Of a stretch of 64,000 nt of DNA, positions 36,048 to 45,198 are shown in pieces. The translations under genes and the position numbers were made by a program. Each line of letters begins with the position of its first letter. Within the stretch, counting starts at the first letter, position 1. The DNA is from CAYLRU01 sp964386565. Its GTDB lineage: Bacteria; Desulfobacterota; Desulfobacteria; Desulfobacterales; UBA5616. The DNA lies in assembly GCA_964386565.1 (NCBI GenBank), contig CAYLRU010000002.1, positions 96,742 to 160,741 of the forward strand, given 5' to 3'. Under the pieces are notes generated by a model. It made no database searches, was not told the DNA's origin, and worked only from the letters and a program-made list of their open reading frames with translations.

Positions 36048-38468
36048 TCATCCGCCAACCCGGCGATTTAATGCATCCCGTGCCAGCGTTATCAGGGCCG
36101 GCGACAGGAAATAGTCCGCCAGCAATGCCAGCATTATGGCGATTCCGGTGAGCAGCCCGAAATGATAAATATTCTTCATGGAAGACAGCATAAACACAAA
36201 AAAACCGCAGGTCAGCACCAGACTGGTAACGAAAATAGCCCTGCCGGCGGTTAAAAGCGTCATTTTTATTGCCACGGCCGTATCACGGGTCTGATCATGG
36301 TAGCGGGAAAAATTATACATAAAATGGATGGTGTCGTCCACCACAAGCCCGAGTACGATGCTGCCGATGAGCAGGTTTGTTGAATCCATGTCAATACCCC
36401 AAAATCCCATGATACCCAGGATCAGTACAATGGGAATCAGGTTCGGCAAAAGGCTTAAGCCTGCCACAACGGGATTTGCCAGAAAAACAAACATGAGGAT
36501 GGAAACCACGAAAAAAGCAACGACATAGCTTTTTACGGCGCTTTGCATGACATTATACACGGTTTTGGTAAACAGGGCCATAATGCCCGTGACCGTAATG
36601 TCCGCATCGGGATACTGCCGATTGAAATGGTCATAAACCCGATCAATGAAGGGACCGTATTCCATGGCGTTTTCAAACGGCGCTTTTATGGTGAACCGGG
36701 CCATGCTGAACTGACTGTCCACCACTTCCTCGAGATCATCTGCCCCACTGTTTTCAAACAACAAAAATTCCTGGGAAATAAGATCCCGGTTATCGGGAAT
36801 GGCGTAAAAATCATCCCGGTTCTCATTCAATGCCTTGTGCGTCTCCTTGAGGATGTTTGTTACACTCCACGCCTTGCCGGCAAATACATTTTTATAACGC
36901 ATTTTTTCGACCTCGTTCGCCGATTTATCCAGCCGGGACAGGAGCCCGGGATCATGGAGCCCGTTTTCTTTGCCGGTATCGATGACAACCTCTAAGGATA
37001 CGGATCCCTTCAAATCCCTGTCGATCACCCTGGTGGCTTTTTTTACGTCAAGTGCGTCGGGCAGCATTTCAAGAATGTTGTGTGAGAAACGGATATTGGT
37101 GATATACACGCCGCTGACGGCAACCAGCAATGCGCTGACGGCAATAATGGCGATATGGCGATTTACGGCGAATTCCGCGATTTTCGATAAAATCTGGTCG
37201 ATAAAGCTGCTTTTTTCAGCCTTCACCGTCCCGGGTTTTATGGGAAACAAATTGATCAGGGCCGGCAGCAGCAGCACCGTATATAAAAATGCCAGGCCCA
37301 CGCCCAGGGCGCCGAATATGCCCAGGTCTGCTACGGGCTTTATCTCGGCCACGGTAAAAGACAACAGGCCTCCGGCCGTGGTGAGGCTTGTCATGGTTAC
37401 GGCCAGACCTGAATGTTGCATGGCCTGAGCCACGGCCTTTTCCTTATCGCCGGTCTCTTTGAGTCTCAAGAAAAATATGGCAAGGATATGAACCGAATCT
37501 CCGACACCGACCACAAGGATAAACGAAGATAAAATCTGGGTCACGATCGTAATGGGTGTGTTGCACCAGGCCATTATACCCATCATGGACGCCATGGACA
37601 AAAAAACGATTGTCACGGGAAGCACTACTCCCGATATCCTGTGGAACAGTATAAACAAAATACAGGCGATCATCAGGATGGACAACCCTGAAAAAAGCGC
37701 CATCTCCCGGCCTGCCATGTTTTTCACCGCAATGTCGACAATGGGTGCTCCGGCCGTATAGATTTTAAATTCAGGGGACTGGTATTGATCTACGATATTT
37801 GCAAGGGCCTCGACAAGTTCGGTTGCCTGGACGTCTGATAAATATGTTACGTTCCTTGGTTCCGGCGATTGCCAAACCTTTCCCGGATCATCTTCAATAC
37901 CGGAAAAATCCAGTACATCCCCGATCTCTTCCGCATAGGTGGAGACCTTGATAATGATGGCGGTCAACTTCCCATCTTCGGAAACGATGGTGTTTTGATA
38001 GAACGGATTTGACAATACCCGGGTTTTTAAATCCGCCATTTCCCGGGTCGTGGCCGGTATCTCGGCCAAAAGATCCTCGACGATGAGTTCATTTTCTTTA
38101 CCCTGGATATGCCGGATATTGACCATACTGGTCATATCATCGATGTACGGAACATTTTCTTCGATGTCCCGGTGAAGGGCCGTGATTTTTTTTAGTGTGG
38201 AAATATCAAACAGGTTATCGGGTTTAACAGCGACAATGATGATATCGTCCCGGCCGAACTGGTCCCTGAATCGATCATAACGGGCCATGGCCGGATCATC
38301 ACTGTGAAAAAAACTTTCCGTGGAAGAATCAAAGGTCAGCCTGTCCAGATGAAACGTCAATGCAACAAACAGTGCCAGCATCACGGTGATGGTTTTTAAC
38401 CGGTGTCGATAACAAAAGACCGCCGTAACATAAAAATATTTCTCAAGCCTCGTACGCAATCGCTTCAT
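36048..38468 (-). CDS. MMPL/RND-family exporter
   Basis: 806 residues with the two-fold RND layout: one helix, a ~200-residue external loop, five or six helices (about 225-420), then a second loop and second helix set (about 615-800). It has the MMPL-type DDTIHFMYNFSRY and GVGDSVHI motifs in the membrane. Members move hydrophobic molecules such as lipids or hopanoids across the envelope. It follows the CaiB gene by 21 bases, so a link to that acyl-CoA pathway is plausible. No adaptor or outer membrane channel gene is nearby. Confidence 0.85.
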   Translation of the reverse strand: MKRLRTRLEKYFYVTAVFCYRHRLKTITVMLALFVALTFHLDRLTFDSSTESFFHSDDPAMARYDRFRDQFGRDDIIIVAVKPDNLFDISTLKKITALHRDIEENVPYIDDMTSMVNIRHIQGKENELIVEDLLAEIPATTREMADLKTRVLSNPFYQNTIVSEDGKLTAIIIKVSTYAEEIGDVLDFSGIEDDPGKVWQSPEPRNVTYLSDVQATELVEALANIVDQYQSPEFKIYTAGAPIVDIAVKNMAGREMALFSGLSILMIACILFILFHRISGVVLPVTIVFLSMASMMGIMAWCNTPITIVTQILSSFILVVGVGDSVHILAIFFLRLKETGDKEKAVAQAMQHSGLAVTMTSLTTAGGLLSFTVAEIKPVADLGIFGALGVGLAFLYTVLLLPALINLFPIKPGTVKAEKSSFIDQILSKIAEFAVNRHIAIIAVSALLVAVSGVYITNIRFSHNILEMLPDALDVKKATRVIDRDLKGSVSLEVVIDTGKENGLHDPGLLSRLDKSANEVEKMRYKNVFAGKAWSVTNILKETHKALNENRDDFYAIPDNRDLISQEFLLFENSGADDLEEVVDSQFSMARFTIKAPFENAMEYGPFIDRVYDHFNRQYPDADITVTGIMALFTKTVYNVMQSAVKSYVVAFFVVSILMFVFLANPVVAGLSLLPNLIPIVLILGIMGFWGIDMDSTNLLIGSIVLGLVVDDTIHFMYNFSRYHDQTRDTAVAIKMTLLTAGRAIFVTSLVLTCGFFVFMLSSMKNIYHFGLLTGIAIMLALLADYFLSPALITLARDALNRRVGG

Positions 38469-38489
38469 GGCGTCTGTCCCGCGTCGCTG

Positions 38490-39749
38490 TCAGGCCTGGC
38501 CCGGTAAGTCCGCTTCAGTGGTAATTACGCCATCTGCGTACAAATCGGAAATTTCATCGTCGGACATTTTTAAAAATTCTGAAAGAACATAATGGTTATG
38601 TTCACCCAAAAGGGGGGCCCGAAAATGCTTGTCTTTTACTTTTGAAAATTTCAGGGGCGGTATTTCGCTCCGGATCGTTCCGATTTCCGGATGGTCCATC
38701 TCCCGGAAATGCCCGTAATGCGCCAACTGGGTGTCTTCGTAAATATCCTTCCCGGTTTCAACCACATTCGCGGCAATGCCGTTTTCCTGCATCATCTTCT
38801 CGATGGCTTCTGCTTCGTGATGGACGGTCCATTTTCCGATATGTTCTTCCAGCTCGTCTTCGTTCTGTTTACGGAGAACAACAGTTGAAAATTTTGGGTC
38901 CTGTACCCAATCCGGATTTCCGATGACATTGCAGAATCGTTGCCATTCGTCATCCGTAAACACGGCAATGGCAACCCATCGATCCTCGCCAAAACATGGA
39001 AATACACCGTGGGGGGCCGCCCAGGGCAGGCGGTTGCCGTTTCTTTTCATGATCCGACCGTTTACCATGTATTCCATCATCACACCGGCCAGCACATGCA
39101 CATTCACCTCGTATTGCGACTGATCAATATGAACCCCTTTACCCGTTTTCTTCCTGCGGATCAGAGCGCTGACAAGGGTCAGCAAACCGGTACCGGTTGA
39201 TGCAAAATCGCCATAGGCAAGGGGCATCCCCGCAGGCGGCCGATCCGGCCAGCCCGCCAGGAAACTGGCGCCTGAAAGGTTGGTACTCACGGAACCATAA
39301 CCCAGTCGCTGGGAATGGGGGCCGTATTGCCCTTCAAGGCATGTGCTCCAGTAAATGATGTCCGGCTTGATTTCCCTGACGCTTTCGTAATCCAAGCCGA
39401 ATTTTTTCATCACCCCGGGTCTGAATGATTCCGCCATAATATGAGGCTGCCACACCCGGATGATGCGTCGAGCCAGTTCCCTCCCCTCGGGCTTGCTTAA
39501 ATTCAGCGTCATGCTGTATTTACTGGAATTAAGCCATTGCTGCCACCCGTTTTGTTCCAGCTCTCCCATACGGGCCTGATAAAACGGCCCGCCCGCCCTG
39601 GAGATGTCAGGCCTCAAATGGGTTTCAATTTTAATTACCGATGCTCCGTAATCCCCAAGCCAGGCCATGGCCAGCGGCACCGTCGCCGCCATGCCGAAAT
39701 CCAGAACCCGTATGCCGTCGAATATGGATGTTTTCTTTTGCTGTTCCAC
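38490..39749 (-). CDS. Class III CoA transferase (CaiB/BaiF family), Asp-containing subunit
   Basis: 419 residues. Family marks include VLDFGMAATVPLAMAWLGDYGA, MTLNLSKPEGRE and ESFRPGVMKKFGLDY. Asp181 in AYGDFASTG matches the aspartate that forms the acyl-CoA anhydride in formyl-CoA transferase. The start is GTG with AGAGGAG upstream. The second CaiB gene lies 83 bases upstream on the same strand, and the exporter 21 bases downstream. Adjacent unequal CaiB genes recall heterodimeric benzylsuccinate CoA transferase (BbsEF), but the substrate here is unknown. Confidence 0.88.
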   Translation of the reverse strand: MEQQKKTSIFDGIRVLDFGMAATVPLAMAWLGDYGASVIKIETHLRPDISRAGGPFYQARMGELEQNGWQQWLNSSKYSMTLNLSKPEGRELARRIIRVWQPHIMAESFRPGVMKKFGLDYESVREIKPDIIYWSTCLEGQYGPHSQRLGYGSVSTNLSGASFLAGWPDRPPAGMPLAYGDFASTGTGLLTLVSALIRRKKTGKGVHIDQSQYEVNVHVLAGVMMEYMVNGRIMKRNGNRLPWAAPHGVFPCFGEDRWVAIAVFTDDEWQRFCNVIGNPDWVQDPKFSTVVLRKQNEDELEEHIGKWTVHHEAEAIEKMMQENGIAANVVETGKDIYEDTQLAHYGHFREMDHPEIGTIRSEIPPLKFSKVKDKHFRAPLLGEHNHYVLSEFLKMSDDEISDLYADGVITTEADLPGQA

Positions 39750-39832
39750 GGATTTAGCTCCTCTTGTCTCTTTTCCCGCTTCTACTTATTATTGCTTGCC
39801 CATTCCCCCTTGCCGATTACCGATCACTACCC

Positions 39833-41089
39833 TCAAATTATCCCCGCTTGCTTCAAGAGAGCCAGCTCCTGGAAAGATATTCCCAATTCTCCCCCGTATA
39901 TCTCTCCATTATGCTCTCCGATAAGCGGCGCTCGCCGGTAAATCCCCATGGACGCTTCGGAAAGTTTCACGAACGGGCCGCAGTACGTCAGTGTATCGTT
40001 AAGTTCCGGATGTTTCGCCTTTTCCCAGAATCCCCTTGCTTCAAGGTGATGGTCTTCACAAATGTCCTGGCTGTTGGATACGGGACACCCCATTATACCC
40101 CGTTTGGCAGCTTCTTCCGAGAATTCTGCCGTAGTTTTCGTCATCAGAAACGTATCAAAGGGTTCCTGGATCCGATCCATCTCCTCCTGGGTCATTTTTG
40201 AAACATCTGCACCCATGCTGAACCAGTCTATATCCAAAAGCCAGTCCGGGGCCATGTTTTCCTCTTTCATCCATTCAACAAGTCTTGCCGTACTGTCCGA
40301 AAACCCGGCAGCAGCACCCCAGCCTACCACGCAATGGACATAGCCGTCTTTGCAGGGCCGAATGCTGGCGCTTTTTGTAAATCCGGATGTCATAAACCGT
40401 CCCAGCCGCGGAACGTTAAACTGCATGCATTCCCAGAACCAGTGGGCACCGGTGGTGAAATGAAGCAGGTACTGCTGTACAGGCGCATCCACATGCTGCC
40501 CCTCGCCGGTGACTTCCCGATGCCAAAGGGCAAACAGCGAGCCGATGACACCGAGAATACCTCCCACCAGACCGGCGGCGGGATAGCTTAGCCAGATGGG
40601 CGCACGATCCGGATCACCGGTGATCGCATGCACCATCCCGGCCGCCCATGTCGTAAGGTCGGACATTTTATAATGTGACTTGGGACCCTCCTGCCCATAA
40701 GGGGAAATGGATGTGAGAATGATATCGGACCTGATCTTGACAAGATCGGCATAGCCCAGCCCCAGCCCATCCAGATAACCCGGTGGCTGAGATGACAGCA
40801 CGATGTCTGCCGTTTTGGCCAGACGCCTGAAAATTTCTTGTCCCCCGGCACTTTCAATATCCAGCGTGATACCGCGCTTGTTCCGGTTGTAGGCAAACCA
40901 GAACAGACTTTTTTCCGGATGGGGAATATCTTTGTAAAACGGCCCTCTGTTCCGGCTGGGGCTTCCACCGGGCGGTTCGATTTTAATCACATCAGCGCCC
41001 AGGTCTCCGAAAATCTGGCCGCCGAGCAGATATCCGCCCTCGGTCAGATCCAGCACTCTGTACCCTTCAAGCATTTTCTCTTCTGTCAT
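39833..41089 (-). CDS. Class III CoA transferase (CaiB/BaiF family), Asp-less subunit
   Basis: 418 residues. YRVLDLTEGGYLLGGQIFGD, IEPPGGSPSRNRGPFY and ITLDIES identify the family. By eye alignment with its neighbour, the catalytic aspartate position is occupied by Tyr169 (WLSYPAAGLVGG), so this subunit alone may not be active. That supports a heterodimer with the product of 38490. I chose the ATG at 41089 (AAAGGCGAC upstream); the ORF extends to 41182 only by reading through the MITE-like repeat. Confidence 0.86.
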   Translation of the reverse strand: MTEEKMLEGYRVLDLTEGGYLLGGQIFGDLGADVIKIEPPGGSPSRNRGPFYKDIPHPEKSLFWFAYNRNKRGITLDIESAGGQEIFRRLAKTADIVLSSQPPGYLDGLGLGYADLVKIRSDIILTSISPYGQEGPKSHYKMSDLTTWAAGMVHAITGDPDRAPIWLSYPAAGLVGGILGVIGSLFALWHREVTGEGQHVDAPVQQYLLHFTTGAHWFWECMQFNVPRLGRFMTSGFTKSASIRPCKDGYVHCVVGWGAAAGFSDSTARLVEWMKEENMAPDWLLDIDWFSMGADVSKMTQEEMDRIQEPFDTFLMTKTTAEFSEEAAKRGIMGCPVSNSQDICEDHHLEARGFWEKAKHPELNDTLTYCGPFVKLSEASMGIYRRAPLIGEHNGEIYGGELGISFQELALLKQAGII

Positions 41090-41110
41090 AATGTCGCCTT
41101 TACCCGGTAT

Positions 41111-41248
41111 CCATCCAGGAAGGGCATCTTTTGGCCCGGAGCCGTGTTTTCGCTCTTTTGAAATCCTCAAAACAGCCCGCACGCTATTCCTGCGGTTCCA
41201 AAAGCGCTCAAGCCCTGCTCTGAACCAAAATCCACCATTTCCGGATGG
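41111..41248 (+). repeat. MITE-like palindromic repeat, copy 3
   Basis: 138 bp from CCATCCAGGAAGGG to TTTCCGGATGG, with the core TTTTCGCTCTTTTGAAATCC and TCAAAACAGC and the inner inverted arm. Located just upstream of the CaiB gene and next to the assembly gap, which may have been caused by this repeat family. Confidence 0.82.
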
Positions 41249-41308
41249 GCACTGCTTATATTTTTAAACGTTCTCGTATCTGATTTGCCCGTCACTTAAC
41301 CGTATTTT

Positions 41309-41408
41309 NNNNNNNNNNNNNNNNNNNNNNNNNNNNNNNNNNNNNNNNNNNNNNNNNNNNNNNNNNNNNNNNNNNNNNNNNNNNNNNNNNNNNNNNNNNN
41401 NNNNNNNN
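41309..41408. other. Assembly gap (100 N)
   Basis: Placeholder gap of exactly 100 N between the nitronate-monooxygenase-like gene and the CaiB genes. Flanking sequences are not duplicated, so unknown sequence may be missing here. Confidence 0.95.
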
Positions 41409-41446
41409 CGGAAAAAATCCGACGGGGTGTCTGTTTTTTCTTCGGG

Positions 41447-42436
41447 TTACGGAGTCCTGATAAGGGCCATCCTATCGAGCATATCCCCGGCCTCCTGGAT
41501 CATTTCCCCGACAAAATCCCTGACCGGGACGACCTTGTCCAGCATGCCCACGGCAAGGGATACGATCCTGCTCGGTCCCCCCTGCTGCCACTCTTCATCA
41601 AACGCATACTCGCCGCTCGGATCTACATCCTTCTGCCAGGCATTGTATTTTAAGTTAACGCGCTCCAGCATTCTGAGCCATTTGTCAAAAGGCATGTTTT
41701 TTCGCATGGCCATGACCTCCCGGTATGCTTCGGGATCGGGCGGTGCCAACACCTGATGGCGAAGCCGGGGATCCAGGGGCGATGACCGGACGATCTTTTC
41801 CTTTGCTGTTTTGCCCAGGGGACATTCATCCGTTGCCATAAAGGCAGTACCCATCATGACGGCATCGGCGCCCATGCCCAATGCACCCATAAACCCCGAA
41901 GCATCCCCGATCCCCCCGGCGGCGATAAACGGAATTTTTATGGTTTTTTTGGCCAGCGTGGTGGAAATCAGGGTAGGCAGTTGTTCCGGATTTTTAAAAC
42001 CCACACCTTCCAGACCGACGACAATGACGGCATCGGCGCCCAACCGTTCGGCATGAAGCGCATCTTTTACCCTGGCGGATTTATGGATCCATGTAACGCC
42101 CGACTCCTTGATTCGGGCCGCCAGGGCATCAGGCTTGTAGGCGGCGGTTTCCACGGGAACGCCTTGTTCGATGCATACTTCCAGCATTTCATCAATCCGC
42201 GGGCATATCCCGAAGCTTAAATTGACGCCGAATACGCCATCCGTGGCATCCCGGCATTTTTTAATGGCATCCACCAGTTTCTCAGGGGTTTTGTATACAG
42301 AAGCCGTAATAAGACCGAATGCACCTGTATCAGCAACGGCAGCGGCAAACTTCCAGGTGCCGATACCGCCATACGCGCCTTCCAGAATCGGGTATTTACA
42401 TCCCAGCAGGTCTGTAATGCGGGTTTTCCACTCCAT
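41447..42436 (-). CDS. Nitronate monooxygenase-like flavoprotein
   Basis: 329 residues, NPD/2-nitropropane dioxygenase family of FMN-binding TIM barrels. Visible blocks are TDLLGCKYPILEGAYGGIG, the flavin phosphate site FIAAGGIGDASG and LGMGADAVMMGTAFMATDEC. In anaerobes relatives often act as enoyl or flavin-dependent reductases, so monooxygenase chemistry is doubtful. The MEWKTRI start at 42436 fits the family; the ORF extends 16 residues further without conservation. It may belong with the downstream CaiB genes, but the N gap and repeat between them leave that open. Confidence 0.83.
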   Translation of the reverse strand: MEWKTRITDLLGCKYPILEGAYGGIGTWKFAAAVADTGAFGLITASVYKTPEKLVDAIKKCRDATDGVFGVNLSFGICPRIDEMLEVCIEQGVPVETAAYKPDALAARIKESGVTWIHKSARVKDALHAERLGADAVIVVGLEGVGFKNPEQLPTLISTTLAKKTIKIPFIAAGGIGDASGFMGALGMGADAVMMGTAFMATDECPLGKTAKEKIVRSSPLDPRLRHQVLAPPDPEAYREVMAMRKNMPFDKWLRMLERVNLKYNAWQKDVDPSGEYAFDEEWQQGGPSRIVSLAVGMLDKVVPVRDFVGEMIQEAGDMLDRMALIRTP

Positions 42437-42599
42437 TTTTTCTTCTTCTCCGTATCCGGGCATCATTGAGAAAAACATGGACAAGACAGGCGGAAAAAAG
42501 TCAAGGCCATGTAATTTTCACATTGGTGGTTAACGTTTTTGTCATTAAAAAACAAGAAAACCAGGCCTTTTTCATATTTTCCCGCTTTTCCCGCACCTT

Positions 42600-43175
42600 T
42601 TAAAACTTAACCTGGGGTACCGCCTTTTCAGCCTCGGGTATTTCATAATATTCCGCTTTGGAAACACCGGCAAACATGGCGTAAAAACGCCCCATGAAAG
42701 TCCGGATATACGTATTTAACAATCGAACGGCATCGTTGTACCGTTTTCGTTCAACAGCGATTCGGTTTTCAGTCCCTTCGAGGCTGTCCTGAAGCTTTAA
42801 AAACGACTGGTTGGCTTTCAATTCCGGGTATCGCTCCTGAAGGAGAAGAAGACGGGACAGTGCGCCTTCCAATCGATTGGAGGCTGCGACTTTGTCATTT
42901 AACGCTTTTGCCTGGAAATACTGGATCCGGGCATTGGCAATATTTTCAAAAATCTCCTTTTCGTGCGCTGCATACCCCTTAACGGTTTCAACCAGGTTGG
43001 GAATCAGGTCATATCTTCTTTTAAGCTGGTTTTCCACCTGGGCCCATTGTGCTTTTACGTTTTCATCCATGGCCACCACCCGGTTGTAGCCGGAAATAAT
43101 CTGCCCCAGGAGCAAAAAACCCACAAGCAGAATGGCGATAAAAACAACCAAAATAATTTTTATCGGTCTTGACAT
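42600..43175 (-). CDS. lemA: LemA family protein
   Basis: 191 residues with one N-terminal membrane helix (IILVVFIAILLVGFLLLGQI) and the helical LemA core: GYNRVVAMDENVKAQWAQVE, RRYDLIPNLVETVKGY and FLKLQDSLEGTENRIAVERK. The protein is anchored with the helical bundle probably outside the cytoplasm. Function is not established. GAAGGAG precedes the ATG at 43175. It lies next to the TPM-domain gene, a pairing common across bacteria. Confidence 0.92.
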   Translation of the reverse strand: MSRPIKIILVVFIAILLVGFLLLGQIISGYNRVVAMDENVKAQWAQVENQLKRRYDLIPNLVETVKGYAAHEKEIFENIANARIQYFQAKALNDKVAASNRLEGALSRLLLLQERYPELKANQSFLKLQDSLEGTENRIAVERKRYNDAVRLLNTYIRTFMGRFYAMFAGVSKAEYYEIPEAEKAVPQVKF

Positions 43176-43233
43176 ATCATTCTCCTTCAAAATTTTTTAT
43201 CTTTTGCTGCACGTCATAAATCAGCGGTTTATC

Positions 43234-44028
43234 CTACCACCCGCCTGAGGCGCCGCCACCGCCGAATCCGCCGCCACCGCCGCCGCCGAAACTTCCGAAT
43301 CCGCCGCCGCCGAATCCGCCGCCGCCGCCCCAATGGCCTCTCCTCCCCCCCATGGAGGACAAAAGCATCATGGTGAGCATGGCCCGTGGATGTCGGATAA
43401 ACATGTAAATGAAAAATATGACAAATAAAAACCCGATGAGTTTTTGAAAAAGGCCGGGCCGGCTTTCTTTCACGGCATAATTCGCCGGCCTTCTCACCTG
43501 GGGCATACCGGTAATGTCGACACCGGCGTCCTTGGCAATGGTATTAACGACAACCAGGCTCGCATTATAAATACCCCCGGCATAATCCCCTTTCCTGAAA
43601 TAGGGGACCAAATAGTTCCGGCCGACTTCACCCACGAAGCTGTCGGGAAGGATACCTTCCAGGCCGTATCCCACTTCAAACCGGTACTTTTTATCATTAA
43701 CGGAAACAAGCAGAAGTATACCGTTATCCCTGCCCTTTTGCCCAAGATGCCATTTGTCATGGGCCACGAAAATGGAGAGTTCCTCCAGTGACTCCCCTTC
43801 CAGGCTCTTAAGGGTTAAAATCACCATCTGGGCGCCGGTTTTCTGCTCCAATTCCTGCAGATATCCGTTAAGCTTGTTCTCTACCGCGGGATCCACGATA
43901 CCGGCAAGGTCCTCAACGTAGTGCTGCGGCATATCAGGAATATCAACGGCATGGCACACGGATACGGCCAAGCCACAGAAAAACAGCACCGCAAGAAAAA
44001 TAACCGGTTTACCGGATTTCCAATGCAT
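43234..44028 (-). CDS. TPM-domain (YgcG-type) membrane protein
   Basis: 264 residues. Signal peptide, then a TPM domain (about 30-165) with YVEDLAGIVDP, QKTGAQMVILTLKSLEGES and GYGLEGILPDSFVG, then a membrane helix and a C-terminal tail rich in glycine, ending GGGGASGGW. TPM proteins occur with LemA and have been linked to envelope or photosystem repair in other organisms. GGAG supports the ATG at 44028, which overlaps the end of the upstream nucleotidyltransferase-like gene by 20 bases. Confidence 0.88.
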   Translation of the reverse strand: MHWKSGKPVIFLAVLFFCGLAVSVCHAVDIPDMPQHYVEDLAGIVDPAVENKLNGYLQELEQKTGAQMVILTLKSLEGESLEELSIFVAHDKWHLGQKGRDNGILLLVSVNDKKYRFEVGYGLEGILPDSFVGEVGRNYLVPYFRKGDYAGGIYNASLVVVNTIAKDAGVDITGMPQVRRPANYAVKESRPGLFQKLIGFLFVIFFIYMFIRHPRAMLTMMLLSSMGGRRGHWGGGGGFGGGGFGSFGGGGGGGFGGGGASGGW

Positions 44029-44749
44029 CGATGATATCTCCAAGTTTTTCAACAGCGGTATAATATTTCTCAAAAATTCTGACCAGTTGATCAGACGACG
44101 GTTTGGTGGACTTTTTTTTCTCGTTCATCACGGTTCTGAAAGCATCCATCCCCACCTGGGAAACCTTTTCCACTTCTGAAAGGACCTCTTTATTGGTCAA
44201 TGGCGGGTCACTGCCCAAAAGCCGGATGATGGCCCGGAATAATGGAATATATCCGGAAAAGGACCTCACAAAATCGTTGACGAGCATTTTCCGGTCACCG
44301 GCAGCGGAAAGAAATCCCTGGCGGAGTCCCACCAGACGGACCTTTAACTCTCTTTCGCACTGATAGCGCAAATCCGAATCGTTAAATTCAAGATCCTTGA
44401 AAAAATCAGGGCCATACAGGCACGTGTGGATGAGTTTGATGTTAAAAAATTCCATGGGGAAAACATCCACCGAAGACCGTATATAATCCGGCGTCAAAAT
44501 CAACGGCGCGGACACGCCTTTTTTGCCGTATTTTTTCCCCAGGATGGCATAGCATTCGATGAGTTTTACGTCCATCCTGTTTAAAATCAGCACGGAATTG
44601 ATATCCGATCGCCCGGGGTCATAATCGGTTGTCAGGGCGCTCCCGGTGATATAGATGGAATGAATATTATCCTTTCCCAGGGATAAAACATCCGCCATAA
44701 AAGGTTCAAACCGCTCTTTAACAGAGTCGGCGAGGGTGAGGTGCGTCAT
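44009..44749 (-). CDS. Nucleotidyltransferase-like protein
   Basis: 246 residues. The N-terminal motif YITGSALTTDYDPGRSDINS resembles the G-S-x-D-x-D active site of the DNA polymerase beta-type nucleotidyltransferase fold, with a helical C-terminal part. The aspartates are displaced from the usual GSxxxGxxxxxSDxD spacing (DINS in place of DID), so activity is uncertain. GGAGGAG precedes the ATG. It overlaps the TPM gene and so probably belongs to the lemA transcript. Confidence 0.68.
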   Translation of the reverse strand: MTHLTLADSVKERFEPFMADVLSLGKDNIHSIYITGSALTTDYDPGRSDINSVLILNRMDVKLIECYAILGKKYGKKGVSAPLILTPDYIRSSVDVFPMEFFNIKLIHTCLYGPDFFKDLEFNDSDLRYQCERELKVRLVGLRQGFLSAAGDRKMLVNDFVRSFSGYIPLFRAIIRLLGSDPPLTNKEVLSEVEKVSQVGMDAFRTVMNEKKKSTKPSSDQLVRIFEKYYTAVEKLGDIIDALEIR

Positions 44750-44861
44750 CGTCGTGTCTCCTCCGATAAAAATCCGGGGTCCATTATTGACCCCATATGC
44801 CGTCCTTTACACTGTTTATTCAGGGCCTCCGGCAGCGTCAGCCCGAGATAACATGGTTTTG

Positions 44862-44891
44862 TTTTACGAATCGTCCGTCCCATTCGTAAAA
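44862..44891. repeat. Inverted repeat in the divergent gap
   Basis: TTTTACGAAT (44862-44871) and ATTCGTAAAA (44882-44891) form a perfect 10 bp inverted repeat with a 10-base spacer. There is no T-run, so an operator or repeat remnant is as likely as a terminator. Confidence 0.55.
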
Positions 44892-44969
44892 GGGGAATAC
44901 CCCTTAGCGGCCTTTCCGCCGCAGTGGTTTAAAAAAGCTTTAACCGTGGCTGGTATGGCAAGTCCATCT

Positions 44970-45071
44970 CTAAATCTTTGGCTTCAACACGGCAAGGGCG
45001 GCCATGTCGCTGGTTTCGGGCAATTCACCGCTGATTTTCACCGGATGATCCTTTAATGTCACCTGTGACAT
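44970..45071 (-). pseudogene. Remnant of a thiol peroxidase (tpx) N-terminus
   Basis: The minus strand reads MSQVTLKDHPVKISGELPET and then degenerates to a stop after 33 residues. The first 20 residues match the beta-hairpin start of Tpx (VTLKGNPVxLxGxLPxxG), but the following PDF motif and peroxidatic cysteine region are missing. No downstream Tpx sequence is recognisable in the rest of the gap. Confidence 0.55.
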
Positions 45072-45198
45072 TTTTCACGCCTTGTTTTTTTTACCTGTTT
45101 GTGTCAGTCTTTTTTTTCCACCCACGATCTTTGGATAGGTTTTTTTATTGTATAACAGTTTACGTCAATTCGAATCAAATGAAAAGGACGATCTGCTG

